Of a stretch of 62,286 bases of DNA, positions 44,493 through 54,129 are shown piece after piece. The notes below the pieces were generated by a model. It had not been told where the DNA came from. It ran no database searches and was given only the letters and a program-made list of their open reading frames with translations. Every line of letters starts with the position of its first letter. The stretch's first letter is position 1. The stretch is from Pseudomonas fluorescens (GTDB taxonomy: Bacteria; Pseudomonadota; Gammaproteobacteria; Pseudomonadales; Pseudomonadaceae): positions 1 to 62,286 of the forward strand of contig NZ_CABVIX010000016.1 of the NCBI RefSeq assembly GCF_902498185.1. Direction: 5' to 3'. Made by a program: the position numbers and the translations under genes.

Positions 44493-45779
44493 TTACCTGG
44501 CCAATTCGGCGAACGCCCGCTCGGCTGCATCCAGGGTGATCTTCAGCTCGGCCTCGCCATGGGCGATGGAGGTGAAGCCTGCCTCATAGGCACTCGGCGC
44601 CAGGTATACGCCGCCTTCGAGCATCAGGTGGAAGAAGCGCTTGAAGCGCTCGACATCGCTGGCCATCACGTCTTCGAAGGTGACGATGTCGTCGGCTCCG
44701 GTGAAGTACAGCCCGAACATGGCGCCTGCCTGGGTCGTGACGAAAGGCACCCCCGCGGCATCGGCACGTTGCTGCAGGCCGTCGAGCAGGCGGCTGGTGA
44801 AATCGGTCAGCTCGTCATGGAAGCCCGGGCGGCTGATCAGCTTGAGGGTAGTCAGGCCCGCAGCCATGGCCAGCGGATTGCCCGACAGGGTACCGGCCTG
44901 GTAGACCGGGCCCAGCGGTGCAATGCGCTCCATGATCTCGCGCTTGCCGCCGAAGCAGCCTACAGGCATGCCGCCGCCGACGATCTTGCCAAAGGTCGAC
45001 AAGTCAGGGGTGACACCGTAATAGCCCTGGGCGCCGCCAAGGGAAACACGGAAACCGGTCATCACTTCATCGAAGATCAGCACCACGCCATGCTTGTCGC
45101 ATTGCTCGCGCAGGCCTTCGAGGAAGCCCGGTGCCGGAGGGACGCAGTTCATGTTGCCAGCCACCGGCTCGACGATGATGCAGGCCACGGTGTCGCCGAC
45201 TTCGGCCAGGGTCTTCTCGACCTCGGTAATGTCGTTGAACTGCAGGGTCAGCGTGTGCTTGGCGAAGTCGGCCGGCACGCCAGCGGAACTCGGCACGCCT
45301 TGGGTCAGCAGGCCGGAACCGGCCTTGACCAGCAGGCTGTCGGAATGGCCGTGATAGCAGCCTTCGAACTTGATGATCGCGTCACGCCCGGTGTAGCCGC
45401 GGGCCAGACGGATGGCGCTCATGGTTGCCTCGGTACCCGAGCTGACCATGCGGACCATTTCCATGGACGGCACGATCGAGCAGACAAGGTCCGCCATCTC
45501 GGTTTCCATGGCCGTCGGCGCGCCGTAGGACAGGCCATGCTCCAGCTGGCGGCGCACCGATGCGAGTACATCAGGGTGGCTGTGGCCAAGGATCATCGGG
45601 CCCCAGGAACCGACGTAGTCGACATAGCGCTTGTCATCTTCGTCGGTGACATAGGCGCCTTCGGCATGCTTGAAGAACAGCGGAGTGCCGCCCACGCTCT
45701 TGAAGGCGCGCACCGGCGAGTTGACGCCCCCGGGAATGTGCTTCTGGGCGTTGGCGAACAGGGTTTCGGAACGGGACAT
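44493..45779 (-). CDS. hemL: Glutamate-1-semialdehyde 2,1-aminomutase
   Basis: A 428-residue PLP enzyme that makes 5-aminolevulinate in the C5 heme pathway. Features: GGVNSPVRAFKSVGG, the MVSSGTEATMSAIRLARGYTG block, DEVMTGFR, and the PLP Lys in STFGKIVGGGMPVG. The start is the ATG giving MSRSETLFANAQ. It lies directly downstream of thiE, an order conserved in Pseudomonas. Confidence 0.97.
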   Translation of the reverse strand: MSRSETLFANAQKHIPGGVNSPVRAFKSVGGTPLFFKHAEGAYVTDEDDKRYVDYVGSWGPMILGHSHPDVLASVRRQLEHGLSYGAPTAMETEMADLVCSIVPSMEMVRMVSSGTEATMSAIRLARGYTGRDAIIKFEGCYHGHSDSLLVKAGSGLLTQGVPSSAGVPADFAKHTLTLQFNDITEVEKTLAEVGDTVACIIVEPVAGNMNCVPPAPGFLEGLREQCDKHGVVLIFDEVMTGFRVSLGGAQGYYGVTPDLSTFGKIVGGGMPVGCFGGKREIMERIAPLGPVYQAGTLSGNPLAMAAGLTTLKLISRPGFHDELTDFTSRLLDGLQQRADAAGVPFVTTQAGAMFGLYFTGADDIVTFEDVMASDVERFKRFFHLMLEGGVYLAPSAYEAGFTSIAHGEAELKITLDAAERAFAELAR

Positions 45780-45795
45780 GATGGAATCTCTCAAA

Positions 45796-46422
45796 TCAGG
45801 CAGAAGCGAACAGGGCGTTGAAGGCGCGGGCACGGCGGGTGACTTCCTGCGTGCTGTCGGCGCCGAACAGGCCGTGGATCACCGCCAGCAGGTGCGCACC
45901 GTGGTCGACCAGTGCTGGGGCGTTGTCGAGGGTGACGCCGCCGATCACGGCGATCGGCAGCTTCACGCGAGCGCGGGCTTGGCTGAGCAGCTCGAGGTCG
46001 GCCGCGGGCGCGCCGGGCTTGGTGACGGAATTGAAAAAGCGGCCAAAGGCGACATAGCTGGCACCTTCGCGGGCAGCCTGCTCGGCGAGGTCGACCTGGG
46101 CGTGGCACGTCGAGCCGATGATTGCGTTGCGCCCGAGCAGGGCACGGGCCGGGGTCAGCGGGCCATCGGTCTGGCCCAGGTGCACGCCGACACCCAGGCG
46201 CGCGGCGAGCTCGGCATCGTCGTTGATGATCAGGCCGGTGCCATAGCGGTCGCACAGCGCCTTGAGGGTTTGGGCCTCGCGCAGGCGGCGGGCCTGGTCA
46301 TCGCTCTTGTCACGATATTGCAGCAGGCAGACGCCGCCCTCGAGCGCCGCCTCCACATAGGACAGGAAGCGGCCGGCGAGCAGCTGGCTGTCGGTGATGG
46401 CATACAAGCCGCGTAATTTCAT
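45796..46422 (-). CDS. thiE: Thiamine-phosphate synthase
   Basis: A 208-residue TIM-barrel enzyme that couples HMP-pyrophosphate and thiazole phosphate to thiamine phosphate. Motifs: LLQYRDKS, IINDDAELA, GVHLGQTD and AFGRFFNSVTKPG. Two ATGs stand in tandem; the second (MKLRGLYAITD) is chosen because GAGG lies 7 bases before it. It sits between thiD and hemL. Confidence 0.96.
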   Translation of the reverse strand: MKLRGLYAITDSQLLAGRFLSYVEAALEGGVCLLQYRDKSDDQARRLREAQTLKALCDRYGTGLIINDDAELAARLGVGVHLGQTDGPLTPARALLGRNAIIGSTCHAQVDLAEQAAREGASYVAFGRFFNSVTKPGAPAADLELLSQARARVKLPIAVIGGVTLDNAPALVDHGAHLLAVIHGLFGADSTQEVTRRARAFNALFASA

Positions 46423-46444
46423 CATCGGACCTCGAAGGGTGGAA

Positions 46445-47242
46445 TCAGGAGCAGAAGTCCAGCGGCAGCCGGCGCGGCACGAACTGTCCCTTGCCCAATT
46501 GCTCGGCGTCACGCAGAGTGCGCCACGTATAGTCCAGGGCCGAGCGCACGGCGCTTTCCAGCTGCTCGCCCAGGGCCAGGCGACCGGCGAGGGCGCTGGC
46601 CAGGGTGCATCCTGATCCATGATAGCTGCCCGGCAGGCGCTGGCAGGTCCAGGTGTGACGCTGGCCGTCGCGGCTGTACAGGCGATTGTGAATCTCGTCC
46701 TCATCACCATGACCGCCGGTGATCAGCAGGTGCCGGCAATACGGCAACAGCTTTTCGGCGCATTCGTCCGCGGTGCCCTCGGGCAACTCGGCGAGGATGC
46801 GCGCTTCGGGCAGGTTTGGCGTAGCGATCATGGCCAGCGGCAGCAGGCGCTCGCGCATGGCATAGCCGACCTCGTCGCGTCCCAGGCGACCACCGCCGCC
46901 GGCGCGCAACACCGGGTCGCAGACCATTGGCAGGTGCGGATGGGCCATGAGCAGCTCGGCAACGGTGTCGACCATCTCGGTCGAACCCAGCATGCCAAGC
47001 TTCACGGCGGCGACTGTCGAGTCAGCCAGCACGGCGTTGGCCTGGGCCAGCACCCATTCGCGGTCGAGCACCCGGAAATCGGTGACATTGACGGTATCCT
47101 GGACGGTCAGGGCGGTCACGGCTGGTGCTGCGTGACACCCCTGGGCGATCAGGGCTTCGATATCTGCCTGCAGGCCGGCGCCGCCACTGGGGTCGTGGCC
47201 GGAGAGACAGAGGACAACGGGGCGGGAGCTGTAGATATTCAT
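46445..47242 (-). CDS. thiD: Hydroxymethylpyrimidine/phosphomethylpyrimidine kinase
   Basis: A 265-residue ribokinase-fold enzyme that phosphorylates HMP twice for thiamine synthesis. Motifs: SGHDPSGGAGLQADIEAL, GMLGSTEMV, VCDPVLRAGGGGRL, and the C-terminal GSYHGSGCTLASALAG with the catalytic region. The start at MNIYSSRPVVLCLSG was preferred over an ATG 7 codons upstream. It ends 22 bases before the thiE start. Confidence 0.96.
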   Translation of the reverse strand: MNIYSSRPVVLCLSGHDPSGGAGLQADIEALIAQGCHAAPAVTALTVQDTVNVTDFRVLDREWVLAQANAVLADSTVAAVKLGMLGSTEMVDTVAELLMAHPHLPMVCDPVLRAGGGGRLGRDEVGYAMRERLLPLAMIATPNLPEARILAELPEGTADECAEKLLPYCRHLLITGGHGDEDEIHNRLYSRDGQRHTWTCQRLPGSYHGSGCTLASALAGRLALGEQLESAVRSALDYTWRTLRDAEQLGKGQFVPRRLPLDFCS

Positions 47243-47503
47243 GGTGGGCGAGCTTACCACCAAACCTTTTTGACCGGGTTGCCGGGCGATTCACTTTTGC
47301 TGATCAAGTGATCAGGTTATTACCGTTGGAACCTCTGTAACATACGTTCTAGAGCCTCTGCTTTATATTTTGCATGGGTCGATTACCTCGCCGGAGACCT
47401 GTGCTAGAGTGCCCCGATAATCGATAACGGCTGCTGCCAGCTTCGTTGCCTCAAAGGGATAGGGGGCCTTGCGACGTGATTGGACAGGCCATGCTGGGGC
47501 TGT

Positions 47504-49495
47504 ATGCGCTATTTGCTGATCGTTGTGCTGGGCTGGCTGCCCTTGCTCGCCGGGGCCGTCGACTTCGACGAGACCACGCGCAGTCTGCCACTGGGTAAGG
47601 TCATGCAGGTCTTCGAGGACCGCGAGGGCACCGCCACCATTGCCCAGGTCAGCGCGCCCGTGTTCGCCGGCCGCTTTCGCCAGCATTCGACCGACGTGCT
47701 CAACGCCGGCTACTCCACCTCGGTGTTCTGGCTGAAAATCGACCTTGCCTACACCGCCAAGCGCCAGGCCGCGTCGCGCCAGTGGCTGCTCGAACTCGCC
47801 TATCCGCCGCTCGATCACCTCGAACTCTATCTGCCCGATGCGCAAGGCCATCCACACCTGGTGCAGCGCACCGGTGATGCGCTGCCCTATGCCACGCGGC
47901 AGATCCGCCAGAACAACTACCTGTTCGAGATCCCTTTCAACCCCGGGCAATCGACCACTGTCTACCTGCGCCTGCACAGCCAGGGTTCGGTGCAGGCGCC
48001 GCTCACCCTGTGGTCGGCCGAGGCCTATCTGGAGGACCAGCCGACGCGCCTGTACGTGCTGGGGATGATCTATGGCGTGCTGCTGGTGATGCTGGTGTAC
48101 AACCTGTTCATCTATGTCAGCGTGCGCGATCCCAGCTACCTCTATTACATCCTGTATATCGCCTCGTTCGGCCTCTATCAGGTGTCAGTCAATGGTGCTG
48201 GCGTTGCCTACCTGTGGCCGGACAGCCCATGGTGGGCGAATGCCGCCACGCCGTTGTTCATCGGCTCGGCAGGGCTGTTCGGTTGCCAGTTCGCCCGGCA
48301 TTTCCTGCAGATGAGCCGGATCAGCATCGCCTTCGACCGGTTGCTCCAGCTGCTGATGCTCGGCGGCGTGCTGGTGATGGTGCTGGCAGTCAGCATGCGC
48401 TACGGCGTTGCCCTGCGCATGGCCACGGCTCTCGCGCTGCTGTTCACCGTGAGCATCTTCGCTGCCGGGCTGTATGCGTGGGCGCGGGGGTTGCGGGCGG
48501 CACGCTATTTCATCATCGCCTGGTCGGCGTTTCTGTTGGGCGGGCTGGTCAACACGCTGATGGTGCTGGGCTACCTGCCCAACCAGTTCCTGACCATGTA
48601 CTCGAGCCAGCTCGGCTCGGCGCTGGAGGTGGCGCTGCTGTCGCTGGCCCTGGCCGACCGCATCAACAGCATGCGCGACCAGCAGGCGCAGACCCTGCGC
48701 GACACCGGCCACACCCTGGAGCAGCTCAACCAGCAGTTGGCCAAGAGCAACAAGCTCAAGGATGAGTTCCTCGCCACCGTGACCCACGAACTGCGCACAC
48801 CCATGAACGGCGTGATCGGCTCGCTGGAACTGATGCAGACCCTGCCCATGGATACCGAGCTGGCGCAGTTCCAGCGCACCGCCAGTGACGCGGCGCAGAA
48901 CATGATGGTGATGGTCGACGACATCCTCATCCTTACCGAGCTGCAGGCCGGCCGGGTGCGCGCGCATGCCGTGCCGTTCAGCCTGCGCCGGCTGCTCCAG
49001 GAACTGCGCGCGAGCTACGCCGGCCAGGCGCTGGGCAAAGGCCTGTACCTGAGCCTGGACATTCCGGCCGACGTGCCTGACACCCTGGTCTGCGACGCGC
49101 AGAAGCTGGCCCGCTGCCTGGCGTGCCTGGTGGACAACGGGCTCAAGTTCACCCACCAGGGTGGCGTCGTGCTGCAGGTGCGCGGCCGCCTGACCGGGCC
49201 CCAGACCCTGGCGCTGTCGGTCAGTATCAGCGACAGCGGCATCGGCTTCGACGACCTGGACCAGGCGATCCTCTACCAGCGCTTCTTCCAGGTCGACGGG
49301 TCCATGACCCGTCGCTACGGCGGCATGGGCATCGGCCTGTCGATCTGCCGGCAGCTGGCCGAGCTGCTGGGCGCCAAGCTGACGCACGAGTCGACCGCCG
49401 GACTGGGCAGCCGTTTCGAAGTGAGCCTGAGCGTCGCCGTGGCACAGGCGAGCGTGGTTCCCCGGCAGATGACGACCGGACTAAAACGCTTCTAG
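47504..49495 (+). CDS. ladS: LadS-like sensor histidine kinase (7TMR-DISM), no receiver domain
   Basis: A 663-residue membrane kinase with a signal peptide, a periplasmic 7TMR-DISMED2 domain (about 25-170), seven membrane segments (7TMR-DISM, about 180-385), a short coiled coil, HisKA with His428 in TVTHELRTPMNG, and a complete HATPase (VDNGLKFT, SDSGIGFDD, YGGMGIGLS). Position next to thiD matches P. aeruginosa ladS, whose product continues with a receiver domain and acts on the GacS relay. Here the frame stops after the ATPase, and no receiver follows in any frame. The symbol is by position and architecture and remains tentative. Confidence 0.8.
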   Translation: MRYLLIVVLGWLPLLAGAVDFDETTRSLPLGKVMQVFEDREGTATIAQVSAPVFAGRFRQHSTDVLNAGYSTSVFWLKIDLAYTAKRQAASRQWLLELAYPPLDHLELYLPDAQGHPHLVQRTGDALPYATRQIRQNNYLFEIPFNPGQSTTVYLRLHSQGSVQAPLTLWSAEAYLEDQPTRLYVLGMIYGVLLVMLVYNLFIYVSVRDPSYLYYILYIASFGLYQVSVNGAGVAYLWPDSPWWANAATPLFIGSAGLFGCQFARHFLQMSRISIAFDRLLQLLMLGGVLVMVLAVSMRYGVALRMATALALLFTVSIFAAGLYAWARGLRAARYFIIAWSAFLLGGLVNTLMVLGYLPNQFLTMYSSQLGSALEVALLSLALADRINSMRDQQAQTLRDTGHTLEQLNQQLAKSNKLKDEFLATVTHELRTPMNGVIGSLELMQTLPMDTELAQFQRTASDAAQNMMVMVDDILILTELQAGRVRAHAVPFSLRRLLQELRASYAGQALGKGLYLSLDIPADVPDTLVCDAQKLARCLACLVDNGLKFTHQGGVVLQVRGRLTGPQTLALSVSISDSGIGFDDLDQAILYQRFFQVDGSMTRRYGGMGIGLSICRQLAELLGAKLTHESTAGLGSRFEVSLSVAVAQASVVPRQMTTGLKRF

Positions 49496-49577
49496 TTAGG
49501 CATTTTTGTCACTTTGATGCAGTACTGAAGAGGTGCTTCACTGGGTTTCCAGGCATGACCAGATCCAGGAGGCCTCG

Positions 49578-51221
49578 ATGAACCTGCATCAGTACGCTGA
49601 AACCCACGAAGTCACCAACCAGCCACCGTCGCTGGACGGCGCCAACCTGTACCGCCTCGACGCGCCGTTGCAGGAGTGGTCGCGGCGCTTCGGCGCGGGC
49701 TGGGCCGAACCGAGGATCGACGCCTATGGTGCGCTGGCTGGTGGGCCGCTGATGGCGGCAGGGTTTCTGGCCAACCAGCACAAACCTCGCTTCGTCAGTC
49801 ATGACCGTTATGGCCACCGTATCGACCTGGTCGAGTTTCATCCGGCGTATCACGAGCTGATGCGCACGGCCATCGAGCATGGCCTGCCGTCCTTGCCCTG
49901 GGCCGAACCACGCAGTGGTGCCCACGTCGCCCGCGCCGCCATGACCTACCTGCACACCCAGGCCGAAGCTGGCAGTGGCTGCCCGCTGACCATGACCTTC
50001 GCCGCCGTGCCCGCGCTCGAGCTGCAGCCTGAGCTTGCCAGGTACTGGGTGCCCAAAGTGCTGTCGCAGCAGTACGACCTCCGCAATGTCGGCGACCGGC
50101 ACAAGGCAGGCGTCACCCTGGGCATGGCAATGACCGAGAAGCAGGGCGGCACCGATGTACGCGCCAATACCACCCGCGCCTACCCGGTCGGCAGCCCGGG
50201 GCCGGGCCAGCCGTACGAGCTGGTCGGGCACAAGTGGTTCTGTTCGGCGCCCATGTGCGACGCCTTCCTGACCCTGGCACAGACCGAGAAAGGCCTGAGT
50301 TGTTTCCTGCTCCCCCGTCACCGGCCCGACGACAGCCGCAACCAGTTCTATATCCAGCGCCTGAAGGACAAGCTTGGCAACTGCTCCAACGCCTCCAGCG
50401 AAGTGGAGTTTCGCGGTGCCCTGGCGTGGATGCTTGGCGAGGAGGGACGGGGCGTGCCGACCATCATCGAGATGGTCGCCATGACCCGCTTCGACTGCAT
50501 GGTCGGCTCCAGCGCACTGATGCGCCAGGCCTTGACCCAGGCCGCGCATCATTGTGCTCATCGCAAGGTAGGCGGGCGCTTGCTCAGCGAGCAGCCCTTG
50601 ATGCAGAACGTGCTGGCGGACCTTGCGCTCGAGAGCGAGGCGGCGCTGGCGCTGAGCCTGCGCATGGGGCAGGCACTCGACCAGCGCGACGATCCACAGC
50701 AGGCACGCTTTGCCCGCCTGGTGACTGCGGTGGGCAAGTACTGGATCTGCAAGCGTGCCCCGGCAATGATCAATGAAGCCGCCGAGTGCATGGGCGGCGC
50801 CGGCTATGTCGAGGACAGCATCCTGCCCCGGCTGTACCGCGAAGCCCCGGTCAACTCGACCTGGGAGGGTTCGGGCAATGTGCAGTGCCTGGACGTGCTG
50901 CGTGCGCTGTCCAAGGAGCCTGGCGTGCTCGAAGCGCTGTTCGATGAGCTTGGCGACGGGCACGGCGACCCGCGCCTGGCCGCCCATATCGGCAACCTCA
51001 GGAACGCCTTCGCCGACACGGGCGACATCCAGTACCGCGCCCGGCAGCTGACCGGGGACATAGCCGTGGCGCTACAGGCCAAGTTGTTGCTGGAGGCAGG
51101 GAATGCCGTGGTCAGCGATGCATTCATCGGCAGCCGTCTGACGGGCGGGGGGCGGGTGTACGGCGAGCTGCCGCGAGGTGTGGACGTGCAAGCCCTCGTG
51201 GCCCGCGCCTCGCCTGCCTGA
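49578..51221 (+). CDS. aidB: AidB-like acyl-CoA dehydrogenase
   Basis: A 547-residue acyl-CoA dehydrogenase-fold protein closely resembling E. coli AidB along its length: GMAMTEKQGGTDVRANTTRA, VGHKWFCSAPMCDAFL, LKDKLGNCSNASSEVEF and LYREAPVNSTWEGSGN. AidB binds FAD and double-stranded DNA and is induced by alkylation; its enzymatic role is unsettled. An AGGAGG ribosome site precedes the chosen ATG. Together with the distant glycosylase gene it may help alkylation tolerance, which is an inference. Confidence 0.88.
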   Translation: MNLHQYAETHEVTNQPPSLDGANLYRLDAPLQEWSRRFGAGWAEPRIDAYGALAGGPLMAAGFLANQHKPRFVSHDRYGHRIDLVEFHPAYHELMRTAIEHGLPSLPWAEPRSGAHVARAAMTYLHTQAEAGSGCPLTMTFAAVPALELQPELARYWVPKVLSQQYDLRNVGDRHKAGVTLGMAMTEKQGGTDVRANTTRAYPVGSPGPGQPYELVGHKWFCSAPMCDAFLTLAQTEKGLSCFLLPRHRPDDSRNQFYIQRLKDKLGNCSNASSEVEFRGALAWMLGEEGRGVPTIIEMVAMTRFDCMVGSSALMRQALTQAAHHCAHRKVGGRLLSEQPLMQNVLADLALESEAALALSLRMGQALDQRDDPQQARFARLVTAVGKYWICKRAPAMINEAAECMGGAGYVEDSILPRLYREAPVNSTWEGSGNVQCLDVLRALSKEPGVLEALFDELGDGHGDPRLAAHIGNLRNAFADTGDIQYRARQLTGDIAVALQAKLLLEAGNAVVSDAFIGSRLTGGGRVYGELPRGVDVQALVARASPA

Positions 51222-51235
51222 CCCATCCCCGACGC

Positions 51236-51261
51236 ACGCACTCCTTTGGAGGAGCGTGCAT
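51236..51261 (+). terminator. Imperfect hairpin after aidB
   Basis: GCACGC...CTCC pairs with GGAG...GCGTGC around TTT; a later T-run (GATGTTTTT) stands 20 bases off, so this is only a weak terminator candidate. Confidence 0.35.
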
Positions 51262-51334
51262 GGGTCAGAGGGATGTTTTTACCCGCGAACCTAGGCAAGA
51301 TGGCTGACATGCATCTCCAGACAGGAAGCACAGT

Positions 51335-52795
51335 GTGAGCCAAGCTTTTGTAGTTGTAGATACCGCCGAGCAGGCCGTCGATCGTCTGGCGGCCCTGCAT
51401 GAACAAGCCAGCGCAGCCCTCAGCCAGGCCCTCAAGCGCTACCTCAAGGACCGGACCGAACCCGATGCCGACGAACGCGCGCTGTTTCGCTATCCGGCGC
51501 TTCGACTGACCTATTACTGCCAGGGCGAAGCCCCGGTCATCACCCGCGCCTATGCCAAGGTCCAGGTGGCAGGCACGTATAGCGTCACCGTCACTCACCC
51601 GGCCGCCTTCCGCAAGTATCTGCTGGAGCAGCTGGGCCCCTTGATGAGCGACTTCACGGTCACCGTTGAAGTCGGCGTCAGCGAGCAGAACATCCCTTAT
51701 CCCTACGTGGTCGAGCAGGGCGACGAGCTTGCCGGTACCGGCATCACCGCCGCGGCGCTGGCGCGGGTTTTCCCCAGCACCGACCTCTCGGCGGCCACCG
51801 ATGGCATTGCCGACGGCCTGTACGACTGGGATGCCGAAACCCTGCCGCTGGCACTGTTCGACGCCGCCCGCGTGGACTTTTCCCTGCGCCGCCTGGTGCA
51901 CTACACCGGCAGCGACTGGCGCCATGTGCAGCCGTGGATCCTGCTGACCAACTACCACCGCTATGTCGACCAGTTCATCGCCCACGGCCTGGAGCAGCTG
52001 CGCGAGGACCCGCGTTTCGTGCGCATGGTCTTGCCCGGCAACGTCTTCATCGACAAGGGCATGGACCACGGCGAGGCCCAGGCGATTGTCGCCGGGGTGG
52101 TCTGGCACCGCTACCAGATGCCGGCCTATCACCTGATCGCGGCTGACGGGGACGGCATTACCCTGGTCAACATCGGCGTCGGCCCCTCCAACGCCAAGAA
52201 CATCACCGACCACCTGGCCGTACTGCGTCCGCACTGCTGGCTGATGATCGGTCACTGCGGCGGCCTGCGTCAGTCGCAGACCATCGGCGATTACGTGCTG
52301 GCCCACGCCTACATGCGCCGCGACGGGATTCTCGACCGGGTCGTGCCGCCGAACATCCCGATCCCGGCCCTGGCCGAGGTGCAGATGGCACTGCAGGAGG
52401 CGGCGGCCCAGGTGACTGGCGAGCGCGGCGACGAACTGAAGAAGCGCCTGCGCACGGGCACCGTACTCACCTACGATGACCGTAACTGGGAGCTGCGCTG
52501 GGCCCAGGAGCGGCCGCTGATCAACCTGTCGCGGGCCGTGGCCGTGGACATGGAGAGTGGCACCATCGCCGCCCAGGGCTATCGCCTGCGGGTCCCGTAC
52601 GGGACCTTGCTCTGTGTGTCGGACAAACCATTGCACAGCGAGATCAAGCTGCCCGGCGCCGCCAACGCCTTCTACAACCGGGCGGTCAGCCAGCACCTGA
52701 AGATCGGCATCGCCGCGCTGGACCTGCTGCGCACCGAGCTCAACTCGCTGCACTCGCGTAAACTGCGCAGCTTCGATGAGCCGCCGTTCCGCTGA
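51335..52795 (+). CDS. amn: AMP nucleosidase
   Basis: A 486-residue cytosolic enzyme that splits AMP into adenine and ribose-5-phosphate, adjusting the AMP pool. An N-terminal AMP nucleosidase domain (about 15-170) is followed by a PNP/UDP phosphorylase catalytic domain with MIGHCGGLRQSQTIGDYVLA and VDMESGTIAAQGYR. The GTG start has AGGAA about 7 bases upstream. It is followed 6 bases later by the pseudouridine synthase gene. Confidence 0.95.
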   Translation: MSQAFVVVDTAEQAVDRLAALHEQASAALSQALKRYLKDRTEPDADERALFRYPALRLTYYCQGEAPVITRAYAKVQVAGTYSVTVTHPAAFRKYLLEQLGPLMSDFTVTVEVGVSEQNIPYPYVVEQGDELAGTGITAAALARVFPSTDLSAATDGIADGLYDWDAETLPLALFDAARVDFSLRRLVHYTGSDWRHVQPWILLTNYHRYVDQFIAHGLEQLREDPRFVRMVLPGNVFIDKGMDHGEAQAIVAGVVWHRYQMPAYHLIAADGDGITLVNIGVGPSNAKNITDHLAVLRPHCWLMIGHCGGLRQSQTIGDYVLAHAYMRRDGILDRVVPPNIPIPALAEVQMALQEAAAQVTGERGDELKKRLRTGTVLTYDDRNWELRWAQERPLINLSRAVAVDMESGTIAAQGYRLRVPYGTLLCVSDKPLHSEIKLPGAANAFYNRAVSQHLKIGIAALDLLRTELNSLHSRKLRSFDEPPFR

Positions 52796-52801
52796 GGCCC
52801 C

Positions 52802-53431
52802 ATGCCCTTGCCCCCCCGTTCCAAGCCGCGCCGCGCTGATGCGCGGCCTGCCGGCCCGCGTCGCCAGCCCAAGGCGCCGCCGGCCGAGCCACGCCTGATC
52901 CTGTTCAACAAGCCGTTCGACGTCCTGACCCAGTTCAGCGACGGCGAGGGCCGCGCCACCCTCAAGGACTTCATCGACATCCCCGGCATCTACCCCGCCG
53001 GCCGCCTCGACCGTGACAGCGAGGGCCTGTTGCTGCTGACCAACGACGGCCGGTTGCAGGCGCAGATCGCCGACCCCAGGCACAAGTTGCCGAAGACCTA
53101 CTGGGTACAGGTAGAAGGCGAGGCGAGCGATGAGCAGGTACGGCGCTTGCGCGAGGGTGTCGAGCTCAACGACGGCCCGACCTTGCCCGCCGAGGCCCGC
53201 CGCCTGGACGAGCCTGAGCTGTGGCCGCGCAATCCACCGGTGCGTTTTCGCAAGAGCGTGCCGACCAGCTGGCTCGAACTGGTGATCCGCGAGGGCCGCA
53301 ATCGCCAGGTACGGCGCATGACCGCCGCGGTCGGCCTGCCGACCCTGCGCCTGGTGCGCGTGCGTATCGGTGACTGGACCCTGGACGGCCTGGATCAGGG
53401 CTGCTGGCGGGAAGTGCCGGCCAAGCGCTAG
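52802..53431 (+). CDS. rluE: 23S rRNA pseudouridine-2457 synthase RluE
   Basis: A 209-residue RsuA/RluB/E/F-family synthase. After a basic, disordered N-terminal tail (about 1-28), it shows LILFNKPFDVLTQFSDGEGR, the catalytic Asp loop GRLDRDSEGLLLLTNDG, NDGPTLPAEA and WLELVIREGRNRQVRRMTAAVG. These agree closely with E. coli RluE and it lacks the S4 domain seen in RsuA and RluB. It overlaps the convergent DUF2788 gene by 4 bases. Confidence 0.93.
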   Translation: MPLPPRSKPRRADARPAGPRRQPKAPPAEPRLILFNKPFDVLTQFSDGEGRATLKDFIDIPGIYPAGRLDRDSEGLLLLTNDGRLQAQIADPRHKLPKTYWVQVEGEASDEQVRRLREGVELNDGPTLPAEARRLDEPELWPRNPPVRFRKSVPTSWLELVIREGRNRQVRRMTAAVGLPTLRLVRVRIGDWTLDGLDQGCWREVPAKR

Positions 53432-53637
53432 ACGCCTTCGAGAAAGCCGACCACCACCGTCTTGATGATGAAGGCGAGCACGCCCAGGCCCAGCACGCCG
53501 AACAGGATGATCGTGCCGAAGCGTCCGGCCTGGGACTTTTTCGCCAGGTCCCAGACGATAAAGCCCATGAAACCGATCAGCAGGGTGACCAGGATGATCA
53601 TCATCCATTCTTCGAACAGTGCGGGATCCATCGACAT
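53428..53637 (-). CDS. DUF2788 small membrane protein
   Basis: A 69-residue protein with two membrane segments (about 10-30 and 42-63) joined by a basic loop (DLAKKSQAGRFG). The pattern MSMDPALFEEWMM to VVVGFLEGV is that of the DUF2788 family, found mainly in gammaproteobacteria. Function is unknown. It lies 15 bases past the Lrp-type regulator stop, possibly cotranscribed. Confidence 0.88.
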   Translation of the reverse strand: MSMDPALFEEWMMIILVTLLIGFMGFIVWDLAKKSQAGRFGTIILFGVLGLGVLAFIIKTVVVGFLEGV

Positions 53638-53652
53638 GCTCCGGGTCAGTGA

Positions 53653-54129
53653 TTAACGCAGGTGGGTCAAGGGCAGCTCGGTGCTGGCAAGCACCTGGTT
53701 GAGCACGAAGCTGGAGCGAACGCTGGTCACGCCTTCGATCCGCGTCAGGCTGCCCAGCAGCAGTTTCTGGTAATGGTCCATGTCAGGCACCACTACCTTG
53801 AGCTGGTAATCGGCGTCCATCCCGGTGACCAGGCTGCACTCGAGCACCTGGGGCAGGCCGCGGATTGCTGCCTCGAAGGTCTCGAAGCGTTCAGGCGTGT
53901 GCCGGTCCATGCCGATCAGCACATAGGCCGTCAGGCTCAGGCCCAGTTTCTTGCGGTCCAGCAGCGCGACCTGGCGAGAGATATAGCCGTCGTCTTCGAG
54001 TTGCTTGACCCGCCGCGAGCAAGGCGAGGGCGACAGGCCGATGCGTTCGGCCAGCTCCTGGTTGGAAATGCGCGCGTCGCGCTGCAGCTCGGCAAGAATG
54101 CTCAGGTCGTAGCGGTCAAGCTTGCTCAT
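53653..54129 (-). CDS. Lrp/AsnC-family transcriptional regulator
   Basis: A 158-residue regulator with an N-terminal winged helix-turn-helix (LDRYDLSILAELQRDARISNQELAERIGLSPSPCSRRV) and a C-terminal RAM/AsnC ligand-binding domain (about 65-145, with ECSLVTGMDADYQLKVVVPD). It probably senses an amino acid as an octamer. No amino-acid catabolic gene is adjacent, so the target is not evident. Confidence 0.94.
   Translation of the reverse strand: MSKLDRYDLSILAELQRDARISNQELAERIGLSPSPCSRRVKQLEDDGYISRQVALLDRKKLGLSLTAYVLIGMDRHTPERFETFEAAIRGLPQVLECSLVTGMDADYQLKVVVPDMDHYQKLLLGSLTRIEGVTSVRSSFVLNQVLASTELPLTHLR

Noticed and set aside
45451..45821. Plus-strand frame opposite the hemL start
   Set aside because: Antisense to the N-terminal part of hemL and lacking any family features.
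50804..53608. A 934-codon minus-strand open frame
   Set aside because: Antisense to aidB, amn and rluE, each of which has strong motifs.
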